Source: Heracleum sosnowskyi (lineage: Eukaryota; Streptophyta; Magnoliopsida; Apiales; Apiaceae). From it: a stretch of DNA of 64,000 nt. The translations under genes and the position numbers were made by a program. Position 1 is the stretch's first letter; each line of letters starts with the position of its first letter. Shown here one piece after another: positions 1-11,539 of the stretch. The DNA lies in contig CM061240.1 in assembly GCA_030848705.1 (NCBI GenBank), positions 21,099,001-21,163,000 of the forward strand. Direction: 5' to 3'. Below the pieces are notes generated by a model. It ran no database searches and was not told the origin of the DNA. It was given only the letters and a program-made list of their open reading frames with translations.

Positions 1-399
1 CCGCGCGCCATTTTTACATTGTTTTGCTTATTAATAAAGAGCATAGATTTTTCACACTTTTGAAATAACATTCTATATTTTTAGTAAATTAAAATGTTTA
101 AAACTAGTATGTATAAACGTGTGGTAAGTTTTAGTTATATATATATATATATATATACACTAGCCTATAACCCGTGCAAGGCACGGACGATACAAAATAA
201 TAAACTAAAAACTTTAATGTGAACGAAAAATATTAAAATAAAAATAAAAATTAATATGATAAATTATAAAATGAGAAACTTAAATATAAAAAAATATTTA
301 AAAATACATATGGGGCTGAGGAAGATAAATGAGGTATTATTAATATTATTTTATAGTAAAATAATATTAATATTAAGGACATATAGAAAAGTTAACATA

Positions 400-657
400 T
401 TTTAATTAAAAAAAGTAATTGTCCGTGATATTTTTAGAAGTGTTTTAATTATATTAATTGTATTTATTAAAAAAATACGTTGACATGTTAAAATAAGTAA
501 ATTTTTTTAATAAGAACAAATAGAACAGCTAATATGTTTTAATTAAAAAAAAGAAATTGCCCGTAATATTTTTAGATGTGTTTTAATTATATTAATTGTA
601 TTTGTTAAAAAAATACGCTGACTTGTCAAAATAGGTAAGTTTTTTTAAATAATTAAA
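400..657. repeat. Two-copy tandem repeat inside the Helitron
   Basis: Two imperfect copies with a step of 137 bp. Each contains a run like TTTTAATTAAAAAAAG, then CCGTGATATTTTTAGA or CCGTAATATTTTTAGA, then a stretch ending in a T-rich run. They precede the 225-bp repeats and share the CCGTGATATTTTT core with them, so both arrays probably derive from one ancestral segment. No coding potential. Confidence 0.65.
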
Positions 658-1331
658 AGTATTAAAAATATGTTTTAAAATATATAAGTAAGGGTTGTAC
701 TTGATATTTTTGGAAAAGAGAAATTTTAATGATAACAAATAAAAAAAGTAATATATTTTAATTTAAAAGTAATTTCCCGTGATATTTTCGGAAAAAAGTA
801 GATTTTGTTAGAAAAAAATGTTGTAACTATAAATGGCAATCAGTTAGTTACTATTTTATATTATTTTATTATTTATTAAATAGAGTATTAAAATATGTTT
901 TAAAATAAATAAGTAAGGATTGCAACTCATATTTTTAGAAAATAGAGATTTTAGTGATAACAAATATAAAAGATAATATGTTTAAATTTAAAGGTAATTG
1001 ACGTGATATTTTTGAAAAAGGAGTAGATTTTGTTAGATTTTTTTTTAATTATAAAAGGCAATCAGCTAGTTACTATTTTTATATTATTTTATTATTTATT
1101 AAATAGAGTATTAAAATAGGTTTTAAAATAAATAAATAAGGATTGCACCTCATATTTTTGGAAAACGAAGATTTTAGTGATAAGAAATATAAAAAGTAAT
1201 ATGTTTTAATTTAAAGATAATTGCCGTGATATTTTTGGAAAAGGATTAAATTTTGTTAGAAACAATATTTTAATTATAAAAGGCAATCATATAGTTACTA
1301 TTTTTTATATTTTTATATTATTTATTAAATA
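658..1331. repeat. Three tandem copies of a ~225-bp repeat in the Helitron
   Basis: Copies start at 658, 884 and 1107 (steps 226 and 223 bp), each opening with AGTATTAAAA and a TGTTTTAAAATA-like stretch and closing with a TTATTTATTAAATAG-like end. Each carries GATATTTTTGGAAAA and GGCAATCA motifs. The copies differ by scattered substitutions, so the amplification is not recent. Internal tandem repeats are common in non-autonomous Helitrons. Confidence 0.75.
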
Positions 1332-1407
1332 GAATAAAGTACCGAAAACCGACCGAAAACCGAAAACCAAAACTTTTAATGTTTCAGCTTTAATAATATA
1401 GTATAGA

Positions 1408-2012
1408 TAAGCCATTATTCCAGAGAGAACCATCTTATATAGAGAACCATCTTATATAGAGAATCAGGGAGAACCATATATTCTATTATAGAATCTCATA
1501 AATAATTTTAAATATTTTTATATAAAATATATAATCTGATTCTAATGTAGAATATTAGCATATACAAAATTTATAAAAAATTAACATATAAAATTTGAAT
1601 AAAAACATTGATTTTAAATTTGATTCTGCTGCAGAATAATTTTGGATAGATTTGATTCTGCTGTAAAATCACTTTGGACTATTTGACTAATTTTCGATTT
1701 TTTTTATAAAAAAAGTAGTTTAATTTCATTTTTTGATTTAAAAATTGAAATTTATAATCATATCTAATAAAAAAATGTGATAAAATATATATTATGAATA
1801 TTTATGTAATGGTTTTCTCCCGGACTACATTAGGTAACCTACCTCAGGATATAAGTATTTTAAGTATAAAAGATGGATGACATTTTTGTAATAATAGAAT
1901 ACACCCCCTTGTATTTACAAAAATAGCCTTGAAGTTGTATTGATAATGTCTTAACCTCATGTAACTTACCTAAGGTCGTCCTCAGGGCCAGCAAGCCCTA
2001 TATATATATACA
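1408..2012. other. AT-rich spacer without genes
   Basis: Sequence between the Helitron and the C0 LTR. It holds a short direct repeat (AGAGAACCATCTTATAT twice, near 1422-1456) and otherwise only AT-rich sequence. I see no ORF, terminal repeat or RNA gene. It may be older decayed transposon sequence. Confidence 0.5.
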
Positions 2013-3318
2013 TGTTGGGTATAATAACTAAAATACACAGCAACAATAGGGCAGTTATATATATATTTTGTATTAACAAGAACAGACAAATAACCAATAA
2101 ACGAAACAAACACAAAGGTCGAAACAATATATAATTAGAGACTGTAAATAACAAGATAAGAAAGAACACTTATCTCTCAGGAGCTTTAACAAATACTGAA
2201 AGATAAAGAAACAGCTGAGTCGCCAAGCCTTCGAGAAGTCTTGACTGTTCTTGAAGAGATTATTGCCCCACTTACGCTGTGTTGGGTTGCAGCAATATCA
2301 CTCCCAGGATAAAACAACTCAGATCAATCCACTCACAGTAATGGCAATGATCAACAACGAACAACACCTCAGTTCGCCCAAAAACCTATGTATCTTCTGT
2401 ATGTGTTGAGAGAGAGATAGCAGAGAAGAAAACTGATGCCTAGGGTTTTTCACACAGTTACGTATATCTCTATCCCATCAAACGTTATGTTTTGTATATA
2501 TAAATATAATACAAAATAAAACGTAACAGACCAAATATTGTAACTGAAGATATGACATTTAATACTAATTATTTTGATTTAATTACCATAACAGTTGTCA
2601 TCAGTATTCAATATCAGTTACAGCTCAGTCAGGATTTCCTGGTCCATCAGGATTTGATCATCATCAGTACTGAAGTCAAGCCATCAGGACTTGCTGTCCG
2701 TCAAGAGTAGCATCAGTACTTGACCGACCATCAGGATTTTGTCAGGATTGGACCATCATCAGGATTTAACTCCATCAGGATCCAAATACTGACCCAGGCC
2801 ATCATGATCAGTAGTCATCAGGATTTAACTCCAAATACTGACACTGGCCATCAAGATTTGATCCAAGAACTGGTCCACGAGACATTCGCCCAAATCGCCC
2901 TTCGACCCGACCCGAGTCGAGTCGAGTCGAGTCATGACGTGGCGGGGCGAGGCGAGGCGGGCGGCGACGGCGTGTGTGTGTGTGCGCGCACGCGCGTGAG
3001 GCACATACTAAAACCATGCACACCCACATGCCTTAGTAGTTGTACACTACTCTTGCACATGGTTCTATATAAACCCACCAACCTCTCATTACCATTTCTA
3101 TGTGGGATACAAGTTATTTCAATATAACTAACTCACATAACCCATTTCAAGCAACCTATTTCAACTCAATTTATTTATGGATTACACTAAGAAAATGTCT
3201 TATATCAAAACATGAAAGTTTAAGTCCTCATTACAAGGAATAACTTCCAATTGTAAGTTTTCGAAAATTTCATCAAGAACATATTTAAAATATGCCTCAA
3301 ACTTTCCATTTTCTAACA
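2013..3318 (-). repeat. C0 3' LTR (1306 bp)
   Basis: On the minus strand it starts TGTTAGAAAA directly after a purine tract and ends CCCAACA, giving TGTT/AACA termini. It has a TATA-like stretch near 2491-2505 and a transcript-like leader with AAAACCCTAG. The middle carries about eight copies of TCAGGA (complement TCCTGA) between 2628 and 2835. There is also a GC-rich patch near 2900-3000 with GAGTC tandem repeats and a GT run. No target duplication can be scored because the other end is missing. Confidence 0.8.
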
Positions 3319-3848
3319 ATCCCCCACAAATCCATACAGAAATGCTTACATATCTGTCCTTATCATGACTTGTTTTTCAGAGTCGGTACCCTTCCGGGTT
3401 TGAACCCTCCTAAGTCGTCTACTTCGATGGCTACCGGATCTAGATGGAATGTTTCACCTTGAATCTTTATCCGTTTGGTGTAACCACACTCCATAGACGA
3501 CGACAAATCAAAGGCTATGGTGCTGATCTACGGCTTTGAGACGTTAATGGTCCTGTCTCGATCCTGTTCGTCGAATGCTTCAAGGAATAACCCTTTCCTC
3601 TAATTGCGACCACACAATTACATTCGATTAGCTGGGCATCTCCAGAGATGTACTGCTATCATCTCGTCAAATGACTTGACCCCATTCAGAGTTCAAATAA
3701 CTCTTGATATACTGGCAGTAACAGTACCTTTTAGGTTTACAGGGGATAGACTCAGATACGTGAGTATCAAGGTATATAGTAAAGGTACTACCAACTCACC
3801 CTCACAGCTTGTTATTACCACATTGAATACACTTCAAGGGATCTCCTC

Positions 3849-4401
3849 TCAGGTGTATTGGGTTCCCGCTGCTGATGAATCATTATGGGTTATCAGTCCC
3901 ATCCCCAACCTAGACTTAAGGACTACTGCATTCTCAAGTCCTTTAGTCAAAGGATCAGCTATATTATCCTGAGTTCCAATGAACTCTACAGCAATAATCC
4001 TCTCAGACACTAGACCCCTTATAGACTTAAGTCTAACTTGGATGTGTCTCTTTGTTTTAGCATTATACTTTTCACTACTGATCTTGTCGATAGTTGTACG
4101 GCTATCACAATGAACAACAATGGCTGGAAGCGGTCTGCTTACTACAGGTAACACTGACATAAGTCCATGCAACCATTCAGCCTCCGTCCCCGTGGCATCT
4201 AGTGCACACAACTCAGCCTCAAAGGTAGACTGAGTTATCAAAGTCTGTCTAGTAGACTTCCAGGATATTGCTCCACCTGCTAGGTTAAACAAATATCCAG
4301 TCACTCCATTGGTACCAGATTTCTTAGCTATCCAACTTGCATCACTATATCCCTCGAGTACTCCAGGGAATCTTTGATAATGCAAACCAAGGGAAATAGT
4401 T
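3849..4401 (-). pseudogene. Copia RNase H domain, truncated (C0 pol C-terminus)
   Basis: The frame reads a typical Copia RNase H: EGYSDASW (first catalytic Asp), GGAISWKSTRQ, then EAELCALDATGTEAEWL (catalytic Glu), VVHCDSRTTI (catalytic Asp) and ADPLTKGL near the end. The open frame ends at 3849 and continues upstream to the junction at 4401, where the S element cuts it. Only the last ~180 residues of pol survive. It would have removed template RNA during reverse transcription. The family is certain; the exact Copia lineage is not. Confidence 0.88.
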
Positions 4402-4894
4402 TGTTAGATATAATTGCTGACGTTTGTTCATCAGTGTTTAAGTACCAGGTACTCATCAGAGTTTACTTGAAGCCAGTCAGAGTTTATTTAAAGTCTGACG
4501 GATTGAGAGTTTATTTTAGCTGTCGGTGCTAACATGAAGATTCTAGAAGCAATATATTCTGAAGATGGATAGAAGCAGAATATATTGAGATAGCTAAATA
4601 AACGGGACAGAAGACAGAAGCAATACTAGATTGATATATATTGTATAGCTGATTTATAGGATATCAATTAGAGATTGATTATGTAGTTGTGTACTATATA
4701 AACACAGATAGGTTAACCCTAAAAGGGATGCGAATACTGAATACATTATTCTTGTAACCTAGCAGCTCTCTGTGATTCTTTAACATCACTGAGAGAAGAG
4801 TTATTTATATAATTCAGTTTATTGATCATAAACAGTGTTCTTAATTGTTCTTCTCATACATATATTGATTACATATTGTGTATTCGGCCTAACA
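4402..4894 (+). repeat. S 5' LTR (493 bp)
   Basis: Begins TGTTAGATATAATTG and ends TTCGGCCTAACA, immediately before the tRNA primer site. A TATA box (CTATATAAAC, 4694-4703) precedes a leader with AACCCTAAAAGGG. The upstream half repeats AGAGTTTA and GTCTGAC motifs. Confidence 0.88.
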
Positions 4895-4896
4895 AT

Positions 4897-4908
4897 TGGT
4901 ATCAGAGC
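4897..4908 (+). other. Primer binding site for initiator tRNA-Met
   Basis: TGGTATCAGAGC lies 2 nt after the LTR end and is complementary to the 3' end of plant initiator tRNA-Met, as in most plant Copia elements. It fixes the LTR boundary and the element orientation. Confidence 0.93.
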
Positions 4909-4957
4909 CAAGGCTGATTAATATATACAGTTTATCGATCCAAACACAAGTATAATC

Positions 4958-7306
4958 ATGACTAACAACTCTCAGGAAGGTTCAAATGCAGGTTCTAATG
5001 CTCAGAAGGTTCAACCTACTTCTGTGAGTCGATATGAGACTATCAAGGTTCCAATTCTGAGACCAGTTGAATATCCAATATGGAAGGTGAAGATGACTAT
5101 GTTTCTGGAAGCCACATATCCAGAATACCTTGATAGAATCAATGATGGTCCTCATATGCCAACTAAATTGTCTCCTGTTATAACTGGTCAAGAACAAAAG
5201 ACTGTTCCAAAAGAGAAGAAAGATTTGACTCCTGAAGATATCTCATCAATTGCAAAGGATGCAAAGGTTAGACATCTACTCCACAGTGCCTTAGATAATG
5301 TCATGTCTAACAGAGTTATTGGCTGCAAAACTGCCAAAGAAATTTGGGATGCTTTAGAAGTCAGGTGTCAAGGAACAAGTGCTATAAAGAAGAACAGGAA
5401 GACTATTCTAACACAGGAGTATGAACACTTTGACTCTAGATCTGATGAAAGTTTGACAGATACATATGACAGATTTTGTAAATTGTTGAATGATTTGTCC
5501 CTGGTTGATAAAGAATATGAACTTGAAGAGTCAAATCTCAAGTTTCTTCTATCCCTACCTGAAAGATGGGATTTAAAGGCGACAACAATCAGAGACAATT
5601 ATGATCTTGCAGATACAGATCTTGATGAAATCTGTGGGTTGCTTAAAACTCATGAACTTGAAATAGAACAGAGAAACAAAAGATCTGGAAAGAAGACAAA
5701 ATCTGTTGCTCTTAAAGTTGAAGAAAAGCCTGTCAAGAAGGAATCATCAAGAAAGAAAACCAAAGGAAAGGCTTTAGTCATTAAATCTGACAGTGAGTCA
5801 TCAAACTCTGATGATGGCTCAAACACTGATGATGAAGCTTCTGATTCTGAGGATGATGAAGAAGAGATGATGAGAATGGCTGCTTTAATGGTGAAGACCT
5901 TCAAGAAGATGGGATTCAAGAACTTCAAGAAATGAAAGAGATTCTCAAGGAAAGATTCAAATTATGATAAGAGAAATTTCAGAAAGTCTGATGGAAAATA
6001 TACCAAGTCTGGAAAGAAAGACAAGTCTGAGATCCAGTGCTACAAGTGTAAAGAGATGGGTCATTATGCTCCATAATGCAAGAAAGGAAAATCTGAGAAA
6101 GCACTCATCACTAAAGGCAAGGACTGGGCAGACACTTCAGACTCAGATGAGGGAGTCAATTATGCTCTCATGGCAACTGTTAAAGATGAAGCTGAGTCAT
6201 CTGGAAACAAGGTACCCCTAACAACTTATGCTTATGATACTGATAATATATCTGAATTAAGAATTTATCTTAAAAGCATACATGTTAGTTATAGGGATCA
6301 GACTTTAGAAAATGAAAGAATCAAATCTGAGAATCTAGGTCTTAAAGAGAGGAATAAATTTCTTGAAGAGAAACTTGTTAACATGCAACAAGTTCAAAAG
6401 GAGAGAGATGATGCTGTTTATGTTGAACATGAGTTGCTTAAAAGATATAGGCAAATAGAATCTGAGTTGGAAAAAGAGAGGAAAGTAATTAAAACTTGGA
6501 CCAATTCTGGAAAAGACACACATCAGGTTTTTCAGACAGATACTGTAGGTTTAGGTTACTGTGAGGAAGATGAACTTAGGTTTAAAGATAAAGTTAAAGT
6601 GAAACCACAACTTAAACCTGTGAAATTTGTTCCTGAATCCAGTAAGCTAAAGTCTGTAGTTGTGAAAGAAGCTGTTATGGAGCCAATTGAAACTTGTGAA
6701 AAACAAGTTAATATTGGTTCAATAACAGAGAATAAGATTGAGGTAGAAGCTGTTAAAGAACCAGTAAAAATCTGTGATAAACAGGTTAATGTTGGTTTAA
6801 TGACAGAAAAACAATTCAATCATAAGCTCAAAGAAGTAAAGTCTGTCATGAAACAGAAAGGGTTCAAGAAGAACAGGAATGGAAAGATAGGCATAAATAA
6901 AAGGAATAATCATTTGCCTACTGCTGTTGCTCCAAGAAAAACTTGTTATAACTGTGGAAGTACTAACCATCTTGCTAGTTTTTGCAAGAAGAACAAAGAT
7001 ATTAATTCTTTACCCTCCAAACCTAGAGTAAAGAATGATTATGTTAGAGTTAGACCACAGACTTTATGCACACACTGTGGGAGCACTTGGCATTCCATTT
7101 ATACTTGTAAGAGTTATCATGCTATTTATCACAACTATTATGAGCTAAAACCCAACTTAAAATGGGTTAGAGCAAACTCTGCAAGTGTAAAGTCTGACAA
7201 TGTTAGTTTAAACTCTGTTGATAGTGATTCCGCTGCAAAAGCTAACAATGTTAAGAAAGCCAAAGGATCCAAGCAAGTCTGGATCCTTAAATCTAACACT
7301 CAGTGA
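4958..7306 (+). pseudogene. S gag polyprotein (UBN2-type gag, three zinc knuckles), disrupted
   Basis: Encodes the capsid/nucleocapsid precursor. One frame carries a UBN2-type gag domain (around residues 95-235, with AKEIWDALEVRCQG and LKFLLSLPERWD), an acidic Ser/Asp-rich linker and a first CCHC knuckle (CYKCKEMGHYAP). Next come a coiled region rich in Lys/Glu and two more knuckles (CYNCGSTNHLASFC, CTHCGSTWHSIYTC). It is interrupted by TGA at 5933-5935 and TAA at 6074-6076, the second inside the first knuckle. All three blocks share one frame, so the breaks are point nonsense changes. The start was chosen as the first ATG after the primer site. Confidence 0.88.
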
Positions 7307-7316
7307 TTGTTTGTGA

Positions 7317-8858
7317 TTGCAGGGCATAAAAGAGAGCACTCTTATCTTGGACAGTGGATGCTCAGGACATATGACTGGAAATAAAGCCCTGCTATCAGAT
7401 TTTGAGGAAAAAGCTGGCCCAAAAGTTTCCTATGGAGATGGCAACATAGGACATACTCTGGGATATGGCAATATCAATCTTGGAAGTGTCATCATCACAA
7501 ATGTAGCTCTAGTCTCAGGACTCAAGCATGATCTGCTTTCTGTGAGTCAAATCTGTGACAGAGGATACCATGTAGATTTTCATACTGAACATTGTGAGGT
7601 TATCAGCAAATCTACTGGGAAAGTTGTTCTAGTTGGACACAGACGCAATAACATTTATGAAGCAAGTTTGATAACAAACTCTGAAGGAAAAGCTGTGTGT
7701 CTGTCTGCAAAAATGTCAAATGAAGAGAGTTGGAATTGGCACAAGAAGCTCTCTCATCTAAACTTGAACAACATCAATGAGCTAATTCGAAAAGATCTTG
7801 TAAGGGGACTTCCAAAATCAATACTCAGCTTAGATGGTCTGTGTGATTCTTGTCAAAAGGCCAAGCAAAGGAAGTCATCTTTCAAGAGTAAATCTGAATC
7901 TTCGGTTGTGGAACCTTATCATCTTTTACATGTTGATCTTTTTGGTCCAGTGAATGTAATGTCAATAGGCAGAAAGAAATATGCTTTGGTAATTGTTGAT
8001 GAATACACCAGATACACCTGGGTGTACTTCTTAGCAAAGAAGGATGAAACTGCCCTAACTTTGATGGATCATGTGAAGCTATTGGACAAAGGATCACAGT
8101 ACAAAGTGAAAATTCTAAGGAGTGATAATGGTACTGAATTCAGAAATTCTGAAATGGAAGCTTTCTGCAAGGAAAGAGGAGTAAAGCAAGAATTTTCTGC
8201 ACCTGGAACTCCACAGCAAAATGGTGTAGTTGAAAGAAAGAACAGAACTCTAATTGAAGCTGCCAGAACAATGCTTGATGAAGCAAAATTGCCAACTTAT
8301 TTCTGGGCAGAAGCTGTTCAAACTGCCTATTTTACTCAAAATTCAACACTGATCAACAAGCATGGGAAAACACCATATGAGATGGTGAAGAATAAAAAGC
8401 CAAATTTGAAGTATTTTCATATTTTTGGATGCAAGTGCTTTGTGTTGAAAACTCATTCTGAACTGTTGACCAAGTTTGATTTAAAAGCTGATGAAGGAAT
8501 TTTTGTTGGATACCCACTATCAACTAAAGCCTTCAGAGTCTACAATCTGAGAACCAAAGTGATCATGGAATCTATACATGTGTCATTTGATGACAAGAAA
8601 ATAACTGGAATAGAAGATGAAGAATATCATGATCAACTTCGATTTGAAAATGTAGATCTAAACTCTGTTGACGTAAACTCTGATGAAGCAAATCCAACAA
8701 ACTCTGACGACACATACTCTGAACCTCTACTGGTAAACACTGAGGAAGTTTCTCTGACAGAACAAAATAGAGAACTAGTTGAGGGGGAGCATGAAGAAAC
8801 TTCAGAAAACACTCAAAGTAATGACACAAATTCTGAAAGTGAGTCAAATGAAGAATAA
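7317..8858 (+). pseudogene. S pol: aspartic protease, GAG-pre-integrase and integrase
   Basis: Starts in a different frame from gag. Domains in order: protease with ILDSGCSGHMTGN, GAG-pre-integrase with WHKKLSHL and CDSCQKAKQ (the zinc-binding HHCC part), then the integrase core with HVDLFGP, ILRSDNGTEF and NGVVERKNRTLIEAA (D, D and E residues present). An acidic, Ser/Asn-rich linker follows. A TAA at 8856-8858 stops the frame; the same frame reopens and runs into the reverse transcriptase, so this is a single nonsense change. Function: polyprotein cleavage and insertion of cDNA. Confidence 0.88.
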
Positions 8859-9044
8859 AACAGAAACTTTGAGCCAAACTCTGAAAGTTCAAATACTGAA
8901 CAGTTCAATTCAGGGGGAGCCTCAGAGAATGCAAATGGTCAAGAAGAAAATCAGGAGAGCACGAATCAAGGGGGAGGATCTAATAATGATAGTAGAAGCC
9001 AATTACCTACAGCAAGAAGGTGGACACAATCCCATACACCTGAC

Positions 9045-10658
9045 TTGATAATTGGAGATCCAGAAGCTAGTGTAAGAACTAGAAGTGCTACAAATAATGA
9101 ATGTCTGTTTCATGCATTCTTATCTCAAACAGTGCCCAAGAAAGTGGAAGAAGCTCTTCAAGATGCTAACTGGATAACAGCAATGCAAGAGGAGTTAAAT
9201 GAATTTGAGAGGAATGAAGTCTGGACACTTGTACCAAGACCAAAGAACAGATCTATTGTTGGTACAAAGTGGGTTTTCAGAAACAAAACAGACAGTGATG
9301 GAGTGATTACAAGGAATAAAGCTAGACTTGTGGCTAAAGGCTATTCACAGCAGGAAGGAATTGACTATGATGAAACCTTTGCTCCAGTTGCAAGATTGGA
9401 GGCAATAAGGATTTTTCTGGCCTATGCTGCTCACAAGAAGTTTAAAGTCTTTCAGATGGATGTGAAAAGTGCTTTTCTCAATGGGAAACTTGAAGAAGAA
9501 GTGTTTGTTGAACAACCACCAGGGTTTGTAGATCCCAAACATCCAGATTTGGTCTACAGGCTTGATAAGGCATTATATGGACTAAAGCAGGCACCTAGAG
9601 CATGGAATGAAACTCTGGCTCAATTTCTTTTAGAAAGTGGGTTCACTAGAGGTACAATTGACAAAACCTTGTTCTATTTTAATTTTGGTGATGATTTGCT
9701 GTTAGTTCAAATCTATGGGGATGACATAATTTTTGGGTCTACTAATGACAAACTCTGTAAGAAATTTGCCAAGCTTATGCAATCAAGGTATCAAATGAGC
9801 ATGATGGGAGAGCTTAGTTATTTTCTAGGCTTACAGGTCAAACAAACAGATGATGGGATTTTTATAAATCAAGCAAAATATACCAGAAATCTTCTCAAGA
9901 AATTTGGTATGCTTGATAGTTCATCTGCTACAACTCCTATGGCTACTGCAACAAAGCTAGACAAAGACACAGGAGCCTTAGTAGATATGACAAACTATAG
10001 AGGAATGATAGGGTCTCTTCTTTATCTGACAGCAAGTAGACCAGATATCATGTATGCAACATGTCTTTGTGCAAGATTTCAAGCAGACCCTAGAGAGCCA
10101 CATCTAACAGCTGTAAAGAGGATTTTCAAATATCTCAAAGGAACCATAACCCTTGGTTTGTGGTACCCTAGAGAATCAGAGTTTAAATTAATTGGTTACT
10201 CTGATGCAGATTTTGCAGGCTTTAAGATAGACAGAAAAAGCACAAGTGGAAGCTGTTAATTTCTTGGTGACAGATTAGTTTCTTGGTACAACAAGAAACA
10301 GAAATCAATTTCCACATCCACAGCAGAAGCAGAGTATATTGCTGCTGGTAGCTGTTGTGCACAGATTTTATGGATGAAGAATCAATTGCTGGACTATGGA
10401 TTAAGGTACTCTAAAATACCTATTTACTGTGATAATCAAAGTGCTATTGCTATGACAGGTAATCCAGTACAACACTCCATGACCAAGCACATCAGCATAA
10501 GGTATCATTTTATCAGGGAACATGTGGAAGAAGGAGATATTGAGCTTCATTTTGTGTCTACAGACCAACAACTTGCAGATATCTTCACCAAACCTTTGAG
10601 TGAAGCTACCTTTACAAGACTGGTAAATGAACTTGGAATGATTTCTGGTTTTGACTAG
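9045..10658 (+). pseudogene. S pol: reverse transcriptase and RNase H
   Basis: Continues in the frame of the integrase part. The RT domain shows [39 protein letters not shown] (catalytic Asp) and [11 protein letters not shown] (the YxDD box), followed by SYFLGLQV. RNase H has [20 protein letters not shown] and YCDNQSAI and ends ADIFTKPLSEATF. A TAA at 10257-10259 interrupts RNase H just after KSTSGSC, and the frame reopens to a TAG at 10656-10658. Together with the gag stops and the gag-pol frame change, the element cannot make an active polyprotein. Confidence 0.88.
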
Positions 10659-11199
10659 AAATACTGGTTAGATTCAAAATCTATACATGATTGATTTTAT
10701 GCTCATGGTTCTTTGCATGTGTTAACTGTTATTTGTACCAGTATGTTAAACTCTGATAGTAAACTCTGATAGTAAACTCTGTTAGTAATAAAGTGCCAGT
10801 CATACTCTGTCGGTTAAAGTCTGATGTTAAACTCTGATTGTGATTTTTTGTCTGAAACACATGGACCGATGAAGAAACTTGTATGAAGCATGACTCTCAG
10901 TAAGTAATCATGAATTCTTCTGAATGATATAAATTCTGATTTCAAAATGTGCAGAAATTTTACACAAGCATGATACTGTCTCTATATTTATAGCATCTCT
11001 AAGTTCATTGATCCTATACACTGAGTCTGTATTAGCTGTTTGCACTTTCTCTCATAAATTAATTGTATTAACTAATGAAAAGTCTAAACTCTGATAATTA
11101 GTTGCAAATATTTCACCCTCAAAAGATGCCAAAAAAAAAAAGAAAAAAAAAAGAAGAAAAAAAAAAGAGCACAAATTCCTTTGAGATCAAGTTGTGCCT
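10659..11199 (+). other. 3' non-coding region of S
   Basis: Follows the pol stop. It repeats AAACTCTGAT several times (around 10749-10840 and again near 11088) and ends in a long A/G-rich stretch (11128-11168) that could include the polypurine tract. No second copy of the S LTR follows; the sequence changes to a different Copia LTR tail near 11200. Confidence 0.6.
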
Positions 11200-11539
11200 A
11201 GGAAGAGACGTTTTTATATTAAAACCCTAGCCGCTTATGAGAGCAATAAAAGAGAGAGAGAAAGAAGCAGTTTTCGGGTGCTAGTACACATCAATCCTTC
11301 AAGAAAAGCGTTCGTGTGGATACCGTAGAGCGTAGATCGCGAGAGCGGGATACGTGGTGATTGAACAAGCTTTGGATCTCCATTAATATTCCATTGATGA
11401 ATTGTTAAAGCGTTTTAAGGTAAAACACTAATCTCCGAATTAAATCTTTTGTTTTTCGCATGGATCCTGCGGAGGGGTTTCGAATTTTGATTTATTTTTA
11501 CGTTTTCCGTTGCGTTTATGTGCTCGAAACCCTTCATAA
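11200..11539 (+). repeat. Copia LTR fragment (3' end only)
   Basis: Resembles the last part of the C1/C2 LTR family: AAAACCCTAGCCGC, GTGTGGATACCGTAGAG, TTTTTCGCATGGATCCTG and an end close to GTGCTCGAAACCC. No primer site follows. Instead the sequence passes directly into the middle of another LTR at about 11540, which looks like a recombination or deletion junction between two related LTRs. Confidence 0.65.

Larger units (their letters stand above)
160..1407 (-). mobile_element. Non-autonomous Helitron
   Basis: Read on the minus strand the element begins TCTATACTATATTATTAAAG (from 1407) and ends with CTAG (163-160). A hairpin with arms CCGTGC/GCACGG and a 3-nt loop (172-186) lies 8 nt before the CTAG. 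The flanking bases are A before the 5' TC and T after CTAG, the A|T target expected of Helitrons, with no target duplication. These three signs together are the textbook Helitron structure. The inside is AT-rich, contains tandem repeats and has no RepHel coding capacity, so it would need a helper. A coincidental match is unlikely because all termini agree. Confidence 0.78.
2013..4401 (-). mobile_element. C0: 3' end of a Ty1/Copia retrotransposon
   Basis: Minus-strand remnant consisting of the C-terminal RNase H region (3849-4401), a 3' untranslated stretch (3331-3848), a polypurine tract (3319-3330, GTGGGGGAT on the minus strand) and a complete LTR (2013-3318). The coding part is cut at 4401 by the S element, whose LTR starts at 4402. 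The expected rest of C0 (gag, integrase, RT) is not found beyond S, so it was lost. Confidence 0.85.
4402..11199 (+). mobile_element. S: SIRE-like Ty1/Copia element without 3' LTR
   Basis: Order: 5' LTR (4402-4894), primer site, gag (4958-7306), protease-integrase (7317-8858), RT-RNase H (to 10658), then an A-rich 3' region. The LTR starts TGTTAGATA and ends CCTAACA; the large gag with three zinc knuckles fits a SIRE/Maximus-type lineage. I could not find a second copy of the LTR; sequence similar to a different Copia LTR begins near 11200. The element is inserted in the C0 RNase H gene. Confidence 0.85.

Noticed and set aside
1966..2169. Hydrophobic 67-codon minus-strand frame at the C0 LTR end
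   Set aside because: AT-rich LTR sequence; hydrophobic residues come from T-rich codons.
2720..3127. Open frames on both strands in the C0 LTR
   Set aside because: They arise from the TCAGGA word repeats and GT/GC tracts; no family resemblance, and they lie inside an LTR.
3604..3972. Plus-strand frame overlapping the C0 RNase H
   Set aside because: Antisense to a clear RNase H coding sequence.
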